Assembly: GCA_946220775.1 (NCBI GenBank)
Contig: CAMIFC010000002.1
Span: forward strand, 124,001-188,000
DNA from: an uncultured Corynebacterium sp.
Lineage (GTDB): Bacteria > Actinomycetota > Actinomycetes > Mycobacteriales > Mycobacteriaceae
DNA: 64,000 nt
Direction of reading: 5' to 3'
A model generated the notes under the pieces. The model worked only from the letters and a program-made list of their open reading frames with translations. It did not search any database and was not told the origin of the DNA. The position numbers were made by a program, and so were the translations under genes. Shown here piece after piece: positions 34,868 to 43,761 of the stretch. Each line of letters opens with the position of its first letter. Positions within the stretch are counted from its first letter, which is position 1.

Positions 34868-34912
34868 GACCCGGGAAACGACGTTGGTCGATGTTGGTTA
34901 AAGGAGCAGACA

Positions 34913-35449
34913 ATGACTGAAGACAACAACCGTACCGTGGTGCAACGAGGCCTCTGGTTCGAAGAATTCGAAGAAGGCGTGACGTATAAACACCAGCCTG
35001 GCCGCACCGTCACGGAGGCTGATAACATCCTGTTCACGACCCAGACGATGAACACGCAGCCGCTGCACCTGGATGCCGCGTGGGCTGCGACCCAGCCGGG
35101 GTTCCGCGGTGAACGGCTCGTCAACTCCATGTTCACGCTGTCCACGGTGGTGGGCTTGTCGGTCAACCAGCTGACGTTGGGCACGATTGTTGCGAACTTG
35201 GGCTTCAAGGAGGTCGCTTTCCCTGCGCCGATGTTCCACGGCGACACGCTCTACGCCGAGACCACCTGCGTGGGCAAGCGCGTATCGAAGTCTCGCCCAA
35301 ACCAGGGCATCGTGGAGCTCGAGCACATTGGTCGCAACCAGGATGGCGAGGTGGTGTGCCGCGCGGTGCGGTCGACGATGATGCAGTGCCGCCCCGCCGC
35401 CGGTGCTGACGCTGACAATGCAGCCGCTGACGCTGCAGGGGAGGCATAG
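34913..35449 (+). CDS. MaoC-like dehydratase
   Basis: A 178-residue hot-dog fold protein with the hydratase-2 region TVTEADNILFTTQTMNTQPLHLDAAWA (seen in parts at residues ~24-50). The usual GD before the NPLH-like motif reads MN here, the same deviation found in the Rv2499c group. It is likely to hydrate a branched enoyl- or mesaconyl-type CoA that the CitE-like lyase two bases downstream then cleaves. The C-terminal ~20 residues are Ala/Asp-rich and look unstructured. Family call good, substrate inferred. Confidence 0.85.
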   Translation: MTEDNNRTVVQRGLWFEEFEEGVTYKHQPGRTVTEADNILFTTQTMNTQPLHLDAAWAATQPGFRGERLVNSMFTLSTVVGLSVNQLTLGTIVANLGFKEVAFPAPMFHGDTLYAETTCVGKRVSKSRPNQGIVELEHIGRNQDGEVVCRAVRSTMMQCRPAAGADADNAAADAAGEA

Positions 35450-35451
35450 CC

Positions 35452-36387
35452 ATGCGCACCAACACTCCTCAGCAGCCCGAACAGGCACAGCACACGCCGT
35501 GGCTGCCCGCCGGACCTGCGCTGTTGTTCGCGCCCGCCGACTGCCCCGAGCGTTTCGCCAAGGCCGTCGAGCGTTCCGACATGGTCGTGGTCGACCTCGA
35601 AGATGGTTGTCGCGCCGAAAACCGCGCGACCGCTCGCGAGAACATCATCGCCGCGTTTCGCGATGGCACCTTCTCCGCAGAGTGCACGATCATTCGGGTC
35701 AACCCCGTGGCGTCCGAAGATTTCGCTGCGGATATGGCGACCGTCGCCGAGGCCGGCGCACGGACCATCATGCTGCCGAAGGCGGAAGGTTCCTTTTCTT
35801 TGGACGCCAACCGGTCGCACTCCAACCCCAGCCCGACGAGCGATGATCTGCAGATCATCGCCTTGATCGAAACCCCCAAGGGGGTGCTCAACCTGCAGGA
35901 AATCGTGGAGAACCCGCAGGTCGTGGCACTGTTTTGGGGCGCGGAAGACCTGACGGCGGCGGTGGGCGGAACTAGCTCTCGCTATGGCGCCGACGAGGTT
36001 CCGACCGCTGGTGGCGGCACCTCCGGGCATCCCGGCGGTTACCGCGAACTGCCACGCCTGACCCGGTCACTGGTGCTGCTGCACGCGGCGGCCACGGGCA
36101 TCGTGGCGCTGGACTCGATCCACGCTGATACCGCGGACGTCGACGGGGCGAAGGCCGAAGCCGTCGATGCGGCCGCCAGTGGGTTTGCTGCCACCGTGAG
36201 CATCCACCCAGGGCTGGTTCCCCCGATCCGAGAGGCGTACGCACCCACGCCTGAGCAGCGTGAATGGGCAGCGAAAGTCATTGACGGCGCCGCACAGAAC
36301 TCCGGTGCCTTCGCCGTGGACGGCCAGATGATCGACGCGCCACTGCTGCGGCAGGCCGAAATCATCGATCGGAGAGCCCGGCAGTGA
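35452..36387 (+). CDS. CitE-like beta-hydroxyacyl-CoA lyase
   Basis: A 311-residue HpcH/HpaI-CitE family lyase. Metal and CoA site motifs: MVVVDLEDGC (Glu and Asp, residues ~44-53), IIRVNP, LIETPKGV and FWGAEDLTAAVGG. The position after maoC matches Rv2498c, which has been described as a lyase acting on beta-hydroxyacyl-CoAs such as citramalyl- and HMG-CoA. No classical HMG-CoA lyase is in the window, so this protein may do the final cleavage to acetoacetate and acetyl-CoA. It starts 2 bases after the maoC stop. A TGGCGTCCGAA motif copy lies inside at 35707. Confidence 0.85.
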   Translation: MRTNTPQQPEQAQHTPWLPAGPALLFAPADCPERFAKAVERSDMVVVDLEDGCRAENRATARENIIAAFRDGTFSAECTIIRVNPVASEDFAADMATVAEAGARTIMLPKAEGSFSLDANRSHSNPSPTSDDLQIIALIETPKGVLNLQEIVENPQVVALFWGAEDLTAAVGGTSSRYGADEVPTAGGGTSGHPGGYRELPRLTRSLVLLHAAATGIVALDSIHADTADVDGAKAEAVDAAASGFAATVSIHPGLVPPIREAYAPTPEQREWAAKVIDGAAQNSGAFAVDGQMIDAPLLRQAEIIDRRARQ

Positions 36388-36451
36388 CAGACCCGCACAG
36401 CACCCAATCAACACCACAGAATTCCACCACCACAACCACTTGGAGAACATC

Positions 36452-38134
36452 ATGACCAGCACATTCGTCAATCGCCCATTCACGATCGATACTCGCCCAG
36501 AAGATCTCGACCCGACCCTGTCCCACGCCGTGGGCAACCAGGACGTCGAGCTGCTGGACGAGACCATCGGCCAGGCGCTGGCCCGCGTCGTGACGAAGTT
36601 CCCGAAAAACGATGCAGTTCTGGACCTCTACGGCGATGTCCAGTTGAGCTATGAAGAATTCCACCGACGGGTTCAGCGGTTGGCGTCCGGACTGCACGCG
36701 GCCGGATACCGCAAGGGCGACCGCATCGGAATCTGGGCCCCGAACCGGTGGGAATGGACGGTCGTGCAATTCGCCGCCGCCGAAATCGGGCTGGTGCTGG
36801 TGTGCATCAACCCGACCTACCGGAAGCGCGAACTGATCTACGCGATGAACCAGTCCAACGTGAAGGGCCTGTTCTCGGCGGGGCGCTACAAGGACTCGAA
36901 CTACCGCTCGATGGTGTTTTCCGCGTCCCCAGAGTTCTCGCGTGCGTATGAGGAAACGATTTTCTTCGGCTCCGAACGCTGGAACGAGCTTTCCAACCAC
37001 GCGATTGTGGACCTGAACCCGGTGCGCGACGAACTCCACCCCGATGACCCCATCAACATCCAGTACACCTCCGGCACCACGGGCATGGCCAAGGGCGCGA
37101 CGCTGACGCACCGCAACATCCTGAACAACGGGTTCATGATCGGCCACCGCCTGAGCTACACGGAAAAGGACCGAGTGGTCATCCCCGTGCCGTTCTTCCA
37201 CTGCTTCGGCATGGTCATCGGAAACCTCGCGGCCATGGCTCGGGGTGCCGCGACCATCATTCCTGGCCCGGCGTTCCAACCGCAGCAAACCCTCGAAGCG
37301 GTTCACCACGGCCAGGCGACCAGCCTCTACGGCGTGCCGACCATGTTCATGGCCGAGCTGCAGGAACTCGAGAAGAACCCGGATAAGTACGACCTCTCCT
37401 CCCTGCGCACCGGCGTGATGGCCGGGACGACCTGCCCATCCAAGACGATGCAGGACGTCATCGACATCATGGGTATGGAAGAAGTCGGAATCTGCTACGG
37501 CATGACCGAAACCTCGCCGGTATCCTGCCAAACCCTGCCTGATGACCCGCTGGACAAGCGCGTCAACACAGTCGGCAAGGTCGGCCCGCACCTGGAGGTC
37601 AAGATTGTCGACCCGCACTCTCGCGAGGTCATCCCACGCGGCCAGCAGGGCGAAGTGATGGTTCGTGGTTACTCCGTGATGAAGGGCTACTGGGACATGC
37701 CGGAAAAGACCGCCGGCGCGGTCACCGACGATGGCTGGATGCTCACCGGCGACCTGGGGCTCATGGACGAAGACGGCTACCTAGCGATCACCGGCCGTAT
37801 CAAGGACATGGTCATTCGCGGCGGTGAGAACCTCTACCCGAAGGAGATCGAAGAGTTCTTCTACGGCCACCCAGACATCGCAGACGTGCAGGTCATCGGC
37901 GTGCCAGACGAAAAGTACGGTGAGGAGCTCATGGCGTGGATCATCATGAACCCCGGCGCCAAGCCACTGACCCAGGAGGACGTCAAGGCCTTCGCCGATG
38001 GCAACCTGGCCCGCCACAAAATCCCGCGCTACGTCCACATCGTGGATTCCTACCCAATGACCATCTCGGGCAAGGTCCGCAAGGTCGCCATGCGCGAAGA
38101 AGCCGTCAAGATCCTCGGCACCTACCAGCGCTAA
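36452..38134 (+). CDS. Acyl-CoA synthetase (FadD35-like, AMP-binding)
   Basis: A 560-residue adenylate-forming ligase that activates a fatty or branched acid to its CoA ester. ATP-site motifs: YTSGTTGMAKGATLTHRN (residues ~205-222), CYGMTETSPVS, and the hinge TGDLGLMDEDGYLAITGRIKDMVIRGGENLYP; the final catalytic Lys sits in SGKVRKVAMRE. Close relatives include medium-chain and branched-chain acid ligases. ATG 36452 is used because GGAG precedes it. It follows the citE-like gene by 64 bases in the same operon, which suggests that free isovalerate or a similar acid can enter the pathway. Confidence 0.9.
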   Translation: MTSTFVNRPFTIDTRPEDLDPTLSHAVGNQDVELLDETIGQALARVVTKFPKNDAVLDLYGDVQLSYEEFHRRVQRLASGLHAAGYRKGDRIGIWAPNRWEWTVVQFAAAEIGLVLVCINPTYRKRELIYAMNQSNVKGLFSAGRYKDSNYRSMVFSASPEFSRAYEETIFFGSERWNELSNHAIVDLNPVRDELHPDDPINIQYTSGTTGMAKGATLTHRNILNNGFMIGHRLSYTEKDRVVIPVPFFHCFGMVIGNLAAMARGAATIIPGPAFQPQQTLEAVHHGQATSLYGVPTMFMAELQELEKNPDKYDLSSLRTGVMAGTTCPSKTMQDVIDIMGMEEVGICYGMTETSPVSCQTLPDDPLDKRVNTVGKVGPHLEVKIVDPHSREVIPRGQQGEVMVRGYSVMKGYWDMPEKTAGAVTDDGWMLTGDLGLMDEDGYLAITGRIKDMVIRGGENLYPKEIEEFFYGHPDIADVQVIGVPDEKYGEELMAWIIMNPGAKPLTQEDVKAFADGNLARHKIPRYVHIVDSYPMTISGKVRKVAMREEAVKILGTYQR

Positions 38135-38184
38135 TACCCACGATCACGCACCACTCGACCATCTGAAAGGAAGACACGAACCCC

Positions 38185-38934
38185 ATGTCGAAACTGATGA
38201 GCGCCGCCGAAGCGGTCGCCGATATCCCCGACGGCGCGACCCTCGCGGTCGGCGGCTTCGGAGTCTGCGGCATCCCACAAGTACTGCTCGAAGAACTGCA
38301 GTCCCGGGGTGTTACCGACCTGGAAGCAGTGAGCAACAACGCGGGCCTGGACAACCGAGGCCTCGGCCTGCTGCTGAGCGCCCACCAGCTGCGCCGCATC
38401 ATCGCCAGCTACGTGGGCGAGAACAAAGAATTCGCCCGCCAATACCTCGAAGGCGAACTCGAAGTGGAGCTCACTCCACAAGGCACGCTGGCCGAACGCC
38501 TTCGCGCCGGGGGCTCCGGCATCGGCGCGTTCTTCACCCGCACCGGTGTGGGCACCGTCGTGGCTGAGGGCGGAATGCCCTGGAAACATGATGAAACCGG
38601 TGGGGTCGCGGTGGCGTCCCCAAAGAAGGAAACCCGGGAGATCGACGGCGACGAATACGTCCTAGAACACGCAATCAAGGCAGACTATGGCCTGGTGCGC
38701 GCCGCCGAGGCCGATGAAGCTGGCAACCTGCGCTTCCACGAAACCGCGCGGAATTTCAACCCGCTGGCGGCGATGAGCGGCAAGATCTGCATCGTCGAGG
38801 CGGAAAAGGTCGTTCCCGTCGGGGAGCTTGGACCCGATGACATCCACCTGCCCAGCGTCTACGTGCACCGACTCGTGAAGCTGACCCCCGAACAGGCCGC
38901 CGACAAGATGATTGAAAAGGAGACCGTCCGATGA
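38185..38934 (+). CDS. scoA: 3-oxoacid CoA-transferase subunit A
   Basis: A 249-residue alpha subunit. The N-terminal GATLAVGGFGVCGIP glycine motif and the YVGENKEFARQYLEGELEVELTPQGTLAERLRAGG region are typical. With ScoB it activates acetoacetate using succinyl-CoA. An AAAGGAAG ribosome site precedes ATG 38185. The stop overlaps the scoB start by 4 bases (ATGA), so the subunits are coupled. The order corresponds to Rv2504c/Rv2503c. Confidence 0.94.
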   Translation: MSKLMSAAEAVADIPDGATLAVGGFGVCGIPQVLLEELQSRGVTDLEAVSNNAGLDNRGLGLLLSAHQLRRIIASYVGENKEFARQYLEGELEVELTPQGTLAERLRAGGSGIGAFFTRTGVGTVVAEGGMPWKHDETGGVAVASPKKETREIDGDEYVLEHAIKADYGLVRAAEADEAGNLRFHETARNFNPLAAMSGKICIVEAEKVVPVGELGPDDIHLPSVYVHRLVKLTPEQAADKMIEKETVR

Positions 38935-39653
38935 GCACTCAGAGCACTCCAAGCACTGCAAACACCGCAGGCACCGACAAGGCGGCGTCTGCACCGGCCG
39001 CGCCCGCACAAGAGAAACTCGGCTGGACCCGCCAGGAAATGGCTGCCCGCGCCGCCGATGAACTCACCGACGGCCAGTACGTCAACCTGGGCATCGGGCT
39101 GCCGACGCTGGTTCCGAACTATGTGCCCGACGGCGTGACGGTCACGCTGCAATCCGAAAACGGGCTGCTCGGCATCGGGCCGTACCCAGAGAAAGGCAAG
39201 GCTGACCCCGACCTCATCAACGCAGGTAAGGAGACCGTGACGACCCTGCCCGGCTCCAGCTTCTTCGACTCCGCACTGAGCTTCGGCATGATCCGCTCGG
39301 GCAAGATCGACGTCGCGATCCTCGGTGCCATGGAAGTCAACGCCGACGGTGACATCGCCAACTGGATGGTGCCCGGCAAGATGGTCAAGGGCATGGGAGG
39401 GGCCATGGACTTGGTCGTCGGTGCGCAGCGGGTGGTCGTCCTCATGGAACACTGCACGAAAACCGGCGATTCGAAGATCGTTTCGGACATCACCCTGCCA
39501 CTCACCGGCACCGGCGTGGTCGACCGCATCATCACCGATTTGGGCGTTTTCGATCGGGACGCCAACGGGCTCGAACTCATTGAACTTGCCCCAGGGGTGA
39601 CGGTGGAGGACATAAAAGCCCGAACCGCCGCGCCATTCCGCAGCGCTGTGTAA
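38931..39653 (+). CDS. scoB: 3-oxoacid CoA-transferase subunit B
   Basis: A 240-residue beta subunit carrying the catalytic Glu in SENGLLGIGP (residue ~67) and the motif NLGIGLPTLVPNY. A Thr/Ala-rich leader of ~25 residues before GWTRQEMAARAADEL is longer than usual. It takes the acetoacetate made by the lyase to acetoacetyl-CoA for the thiolase encoded next. Translation is coupled to scoA. Confidence 0.94.
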   Translation: MSTQSTPSTANTAGTDKAASAPAAPAQEKLGWTRQEMAARAADELTDGQYVNLGIGLPTLVPNYVPDGVTVTLQSENGLLGIGPYPEKGKADPDLINAGKETVTTLPGSSFFDSALSFGMIRSGKIDVAILGAMEVNADGDIANWMVPGKMVKGMGGAMDLVVGAQRVVVLMEHCTKTGDSKIVSDITLPLTGTGVVDRIITDLGVFDRDANGLELIELAPGVTVEDIKARTAAPFRSAV

Positions 39654-39684
39654 TCATGAAAATAACAGTAGAAAGGACTCGTGA

Positions 39685-40878
39685 ATGACCACCAACCCAC
39701 AACCACAAGACGTCGTGATCGTCGGAGCCGCCCGCACCCCGCAGGGCCGGATGCTCGGCGGACTAGCCCGCAAAACCGCCGTTGACCTCGGCGCCACTGC
39801 AATCTCTGCGGTGCTGGAACGCTCCGGGGTCAGCGCCGATGGCGTGGATTACGTGCTGATGGGGCAGGTCGTCCAAGCCGCCGCCGGGCAGAACCCCGCC
39901 AAGCAGTCCGCCGTCGCCGCGGGCCTGCCGATGACCGTTCCGGCGATGACGATCAACAAGGTCTGCCTCTCCGGCCTCGACGCCGTGATCAGCGGTGCGC
40001 GCATGATCAAGGCCGGGGACGCCAAGGTGGTTGTTGCTGGCGGTCAAGAATCGATGACCAACGCGCCACACCTGGCAGCCGGCGTGCGCGCCGGGAAGGG
40101 CTACGGCTCGCTGGAACTGCAGGACGCGCTGGAGCGCGACGGCTTGTCCGATGCGATCCAGGGCACCGCGATGGGCCTGGAGACCGACGAAAATAACGCC
40201 AAGGCTGGCCTGACCCGTGAGGAGCAGGATCACATCGCCGCGCTATCCCAGCAGCGGGCGGAAGCAGCCATCGCGGACGGCGTGTTCAGCGATGAGCTCG
40301 TGGCCGTGGAAGTCACGACCCGCAAGGGTACCGTCACTGTCGATACTGACGAAGGCGTGCGCCCGGGAACCACCGAAGAGGGCCTGTCGAAGTTGCGCCC
40401 GGCGTTTTCCAAGGACGGCACGATCACGGCTGCATCGGCATCCCAGATTTCCGATGGTGCGGCTGCTGTGGTGCTGACCACCCGCGCGAACGCTGAGGCC
40501 GAGGGCTGGGAAGTCCTGGCAACGCTAGGTGCTCACGGCCAGACTGCCGGTCCGGACACGTCGCTGCTGTCCCAGCCATCGCAGGCTACGGCCGCCGCGC
40601 TGACGAAGGCCGGTTGGGACGTCAATGAGCTGGACTTCCTCGAAATCAACGAAGCTTTCGCCTCCGTTGTGGCGCAGTCGCTGAAGGACCTGAACTACCC
40701 GCTGGATAAGACCAACATCCATGGTGGTGGCATCTCCCTGGGCCACCCGATTGGCTGCTCGGGCGCCCGCTTGGTGGTGCACGCAGCGCATGAGCTCAAC
40801 CGCCGCGGCTCCGGCAAGGCCGGGGTGTCCCTGTGCGGTGGCGGCGGCCAGGGCGACGCGCTGCTGCTCTGGAAGTAG
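39685..40878 (+). CDS. Acetyl-CoA C-acetyltransferase (thiolase)
   Basis: A 397-residue thiolase that splits acetoacetyl-CoA to two acetyl-CoA. The nucleophile Cys94 is in NKVCLSGLDA, the His in GGISLGHPIGCSGAR near residue 352, and the second Cys in SLCGGGGQGDA. Length and motifs are those of a normal biosynthetic/degradative thiolase. It is the last gene of the operon. A long palindrome lies 204 bases after the stop. Confidence 0.94.
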   Translation: MTTNPQPQDVVIVGAARTPQGRMLGGLARKTAVDLGATAISAVLERSGVSADGVDYVLMGQVVQAAAGQNPAKQSAVAAGLPMTVPAMTINKVCLSGLDAVISGARMIKAGDAKVVVAGGQESMTNAPHLAAGVRAGKGYGSLELQDALERDGLSDAIQGTAMGLETDENNAKAGLTREEQDHIAALSQQRAEAAIADGVFSDELVAVEVTTRKGTVTVDTDEGVRPGTTEEGLSKLRPAFSKDGTITAASASQISDGAAAVVLTTRANAEAEGWEVLATLGAHGQTAGPDTSLLSQPSQATAAALTKAGWDVNELDFLEINEAFASVVAQSLKDLNYPLDKTNIHGGGISLGHPIGCSGARLVVHAAHELNRRGSGKAGVSLCGGGGQGDALLLWK

Positions 40879-41256
40879 CTGGGTTGCTGGGGCGGCACAG
40901 GCTTCTGCACTCCCGGCCCTCGGCCGCGACGCCCCAAAACCCCGATCCTTCGGCCGCAGCGACCCCGTGGCGCCCTAAAACCCTGATCCCGGCTCGGGAA
41001 TGCCTGTGACCAGCCCATTTGCGGGTTAGCATTGGCTGAAACCGGCCCGAAGTTCGTCATCAGCCCTAGCCCCTCGGCCGCATGTTAAATTCCCTCGCTG
41101 AAAACCTAGTCCAAGCCGCCAGGACTAGGTTTTCAGCGAGGGAATTTAACATAGTCGAACTCCGGCCGAGGTGAACCACTCTAGGCGAGCCCCTCGCCGA
41201 CCCCGAGGAGCCCCAGACACCGCTGAGGAGCCTCCGCCACCCCCGAGGCATACCCC
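40879..41256. other. Intergenic region with GC-rich repeats and palindrome
   Basis: Between the convergent thiolase and PhnB-like genes. Bases 40928-40950 and 40970-40991 are imperfect direct repeats (GACGCCCCAAAACCCCGATC and GGCGCCCTAAAACCCTGATC), and CTCGGCCGC words recur. The large palindrome (41082-41152) follows. No gene is seen. Confidence 0.5.
41082..41152. repeat. Dispersed palindromic repeat, copy 2 (31-base arms)
   Basis: Two perfect 31-base arms (41082-41112, 41122-41152) with a 9-base loop (AAGCCGCCA). The central part of each arm is identical to the arm of the repeat at 1976-2036. It could end transcription from the long operon, but there is no T-run and the sequence conservation between copies argues for an element with its own identity. 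Confidence 0.88.
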
Positions 41257-42123
41257 CTAGTCGAACTCCGCGAGATCCAGCTTCTTCATCTGGAGCACTT
41301 TCTCCACATTTTCGGGGTTCTGCAGCTTCTCCAGGAGGCCCGGTGGCAGGATCTGCCAGCTGAACCCGAACTTGTCCTTCAGCCAACCGGATTGCTCGGC
41401 GGCGGGGTCAGCGGATAGCCCTTCCCAAATCCGGTCCACTTGCTCTTGGTTATCGCAGTTCACCATCAGCGAGAATCCGTTTTCGAATCCGAACTGGTGC
41501 ACGGAACCACCGTCCATCGCGTTGAACCAATCACCCACGAGGCGGAAATCGCTGAACAGTACGGTGTCACCACTGGCGTCCTCGGGGGAGGGGACGAGGG
41601 CGCCCATCTCGAAGGGAAGGAACGAACCCCAATGCTCGATCGCGGCTTTGACCTGTGGTTTTTCGTCGGTGAACAGGAAGCACGGGACGATATGCGGGCG
41701 GGGTGAGGCGTCCTTGCTGGTGAGCATCAGTTGCCAATTCAGGCCGAATTTGTCCTCGATCCAGCCGAATAGTGGGCTGAAGGGGTAATCCTGCAACGGC
41801 ATGCGCATGGTGCCGCCGTCGCTCAGCGCTTCCCACAGTTGGCGCAGGTGCTGTTCGGCCTCCAGATCAGTGGCTGGGTCGAAGTTCACCATGAAGGAAT
41901 TCGCGGGTGTTAGCTTTGCCGAGTCCCCTAAGTTGATCAGCACGATATCCATGCCCACGTTGGCCCCACCGATATTGATCGTGGTGGATGTGATGGGCTT
42001 GCCGGGTTCGCCGGGCACTGTCACACCGACGTTGGCCTGCGTGTGATTGGAGAATACGTGGGCGTAAAACTCGGCGGCTTGCTCGGCGGTGTCGTTGAAA
42101 GCAATGCACGGGGTGATGTTCAT
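41257..42123 (-). CDS. PhnB/VOC-like protein, two tandem domains
   Basis: A 288-residue protein made of two related PhnB-like (3-dmu-9_3-mt / VOC) domains: the first begins ITPCIAFNDTAEQAAEFYAHVF, the second PHIVPCFLFTDEKPQVKAAIEHW. Each ends with the typical GWIEDKFGLNWQLM / GWLKDKFGFSWQIL segment. The tail NPENVEKVLQMKKLDLAEF is also family-typical. Despite the old methyltransferase name the function of such proteins is unknown; metal binding is often incomplete. ATG 42123 begins directly at the fold. Confidence 0.82.
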   Translation of the reverse strand: MNITPCIAFNDTAEQAAEFYAHVFSNHTQANVGVTVPGEPGKPITSTTINIGGANVGMDIVLINLGDSAKLTPANSFMVNFDPATDLEAEQHLRQLWEALSDGGTMRMPLQDYPFSPLFGWIEDKFGLNWQLMLTSKDASPRPHIVPCFLFTDEKPQVKAAIEHWGSFLPFEMGALVPSPEDASGDTVLFSDFRLVGDWFNAMDGGSVHQFGFENGFSLMVNCDNQEQVDRIWEGLSADPAAEQSGWLKDKFGFSWQILPPGLLEKLQNPENVEKVLQMKKLDLAEFD

Positions 42124-42297
42124 GCCCGCCACGGTACACGCGAGGCTCCGTCGCACTCGCGGTGACATCTGCCCGCAAAGCAGCAGCGCTATCCCAAAAG
42201 TCCAGGTAGAGTGGGGAAACCTGGTTCTAGTATCCAGGGAATTCTTAGTATCTCTTCCGTTTACTATGCGGAATATTGTGCGAAAGGGAATTCATTC

Positions 42298-42738
42298 ATG
42301 AAGCTCACTGTGTATCTCGCTGGCGAAATCCACACCGATTGGCGCGATGAACTCATCGGCGCGGTGCAGGCCAAGGGGCTAGATATCGAGTTCGTTTCTC
42401 CACAGCTCAATCACGACCTGTCTGATGGCATCGGCGAACAGATTAAGGGTGAGCAGCCGGATAATTACTTCCGAGACCTCGCGGCATCGGACGTCAATAA
42501 CTTCCGCACCCAGGTCATGATGAACAAGGCCGACATCGTGATCGCCCTGTTCGGCGAGGATTATCGCCAGTGGAACACCGCGATGGATCTGTCCACTGGA
42601 ATCGCGTTGGGTAAGCCGTCGATCATGATTCGTCCGGAGAAGCTGATCCACCCGCTCAAGGAACTATCTCGTAAGTCCAACGTCACCGTTTCGACTGTTG
42701 ACCAGGCTGTTCAGGTGTTGGAGTACGTCTACCAGTAG
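42298..42738 (+). CDS. YtoQ family protein
   Basis: A 146-residue soluble protein that matches the YtoQ family, recognisable by MKLTVYLAGEIHTDWRDEL at the start, followed by NYFRDLAASDVNNFRTQVMMNKADIVIALFGEDYRQWN. It resembles nucleoside 2-deoxyribosyltransferase-like folds, but no activity is established. ATG 42298 follows AAAGGGA. It converges with an AEC transporter gene, only 4 bases separating the stops. Confidence 0.85.
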   Translation: MKLTVYLAGEIHTDWRDELIGAVQAKGLDIEFVSPQLNHDLSDGIGEQIKGEQPDNYFRDLAASDVNNFRTQVMMNKADIVIALFGEDYRQWNTAMDLSTGIALGKPSIMIRPEKLIHPLKELSRKSNVTVSTVDQAVQVLEYVYQ

Positions 42739-42742
42739 GCGG

Positions 42743-43687
42743 TCAGCCCAGCGCGAGCATGATCCCCGCCATCACCGGGATCGAAATCAGCGTGGACACC
42801 ACCCCAGTGTCCCGCGCCAGCACCGTCTGCGTACGGAACCGTTGCGCGTAGGTAAACACGTTTTGCCCCGTCGGCAGCGCCCCCATCAGCACCATCGCCA
42901 GCAGCAGCTGCCCGCTCGCCCCAAACACCACCGATCCGACGATGAATGCGATCGCGGGGTGCACCACCGTTTTTATTAAGGACGCCACCCATACCGACTT
43001 TTTAGGACTTCTTCCTGTTTCCAGTACTTTCACCTCGGCCATTGACATCCCGAATGCCACGAGAGCCACAGCGACCATGGTTTGTGCGATGAGGTCAATG
43101 GGATCCGCGACGATGGCCGGAAGCTCAAATCCGTAGGCGCCTTTCAGCCAGGCTAAGACCATCCCGCCGAACGCGGAAAGCAACAGTGGGGATTTGAAAA
43201 GTGCTGTGGCGATGGTGGCCAGGAGATTGGGTTTCCGATTGTTTTGGGATTGGATATCCAACATCAGCACCATGGTTGGTGCGTAGAAACCGACTTGGAA
43301 CAGGATCACCGGCAGGGTGAGGGTAGGGTCATCTAGTAGATATGTGGCGAGGGGAATACCCAGGTTGGAGCCGTTGCAATAGCTTGTCGCCAGCATGCCA
43401 ATGATGGATTCTTTGGCGGTGCGGTGGGCGATGTAGCGAAACAACGCAAACCCAATGAACCCCGTGGTTAGGCTGCTGATCGCAACGACAGCCAGGTTCG
43501 GGCCGAATAGTTGGGCAAGATCCGTGTTGCTCATGAACCGCAACAGCGTGGCGGGCAGTGCGATCCAAAAGACGTACATGTTCAGCGGATAGATCGCGTT
43601 GGAGCCAAGTAGCTGCTTTTTGCCAATCACGAAGCCCAATGCGATGACGATGACGACAACCCCGAAGCCAGTGAGCACATTGAGCAT
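42743..43687 (-). CDS. AEC family transporter
   Basis: A 314-residue carrier of the auxin efflux carrier (AEC) family with about ten membrane helices. Characteristic positions are NMYVFWIALPATLLRFM in the N-terminal half, SYCNGSNLGIPLATYLL at the crossing helices and LMGALPTGQNVFTYAQRF in the C-terminal half. Bacterial members export or import organic acids such as malate or malonate. There is no linked enzyme here. Start ATG 43687. Confidence 0.85.
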   Translation of the reverse strand: MLNVLTGFGVVVIVIALGFVIGKKQLLGSNAIYPLNMYVFWIALPATLLRFMSNTDLAQLFGPNLAVVAISSLTTGFIGFALFRYIAHRTAKESIIGMLATSYCNGSNLGIPLATYLLDDPTLTLPVILFQVGFYAPTMVLMLDIQSQNNRKPNLLATIATALFKSPLLLSAFGGMVLAWLKGAYGFELPAIVADPIDLIAQTMVAVALVAFGMSMAEVKVLETGRSPKKSVWVASLIKTVVHPAIAFIVGSVVFGASGQLLLAMVLMGALPTGQNVFTYAQRFRTQTVLARDTGVVSTLISIPVMAGIMLALG

Positions 43688-43705
43688 GTTCTCTATTCAA
43701 GCAGC

Positions 43706-43735
43706 AAGCCCCGGTGGTAGGAACCACCGGGGCTT
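43706..43735. terminator. Hairpin between RDD and AEC genes
   Basis: A perfect 13-base inverted repeat (AAGCCCCGGTGGT / ACCACCGGGGCTT) with a 4-base loop just downstream of the RDD gene on the minus strand. It probably ends that transcript; the T-run after it is poor. Confidence 0.7.
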
Positions 43736-43761
43736 GGGGCAGAGGAGCGTGAAGCTAAGTA

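Noticed and set aside
36362..37618. 418-codon minus-strand open frame opposite the acyl-CoA synthetase
   Set aside because: Antisense frame of a certain gene; composition (His/Arg/Val-rich) is typical for a shadow frame.
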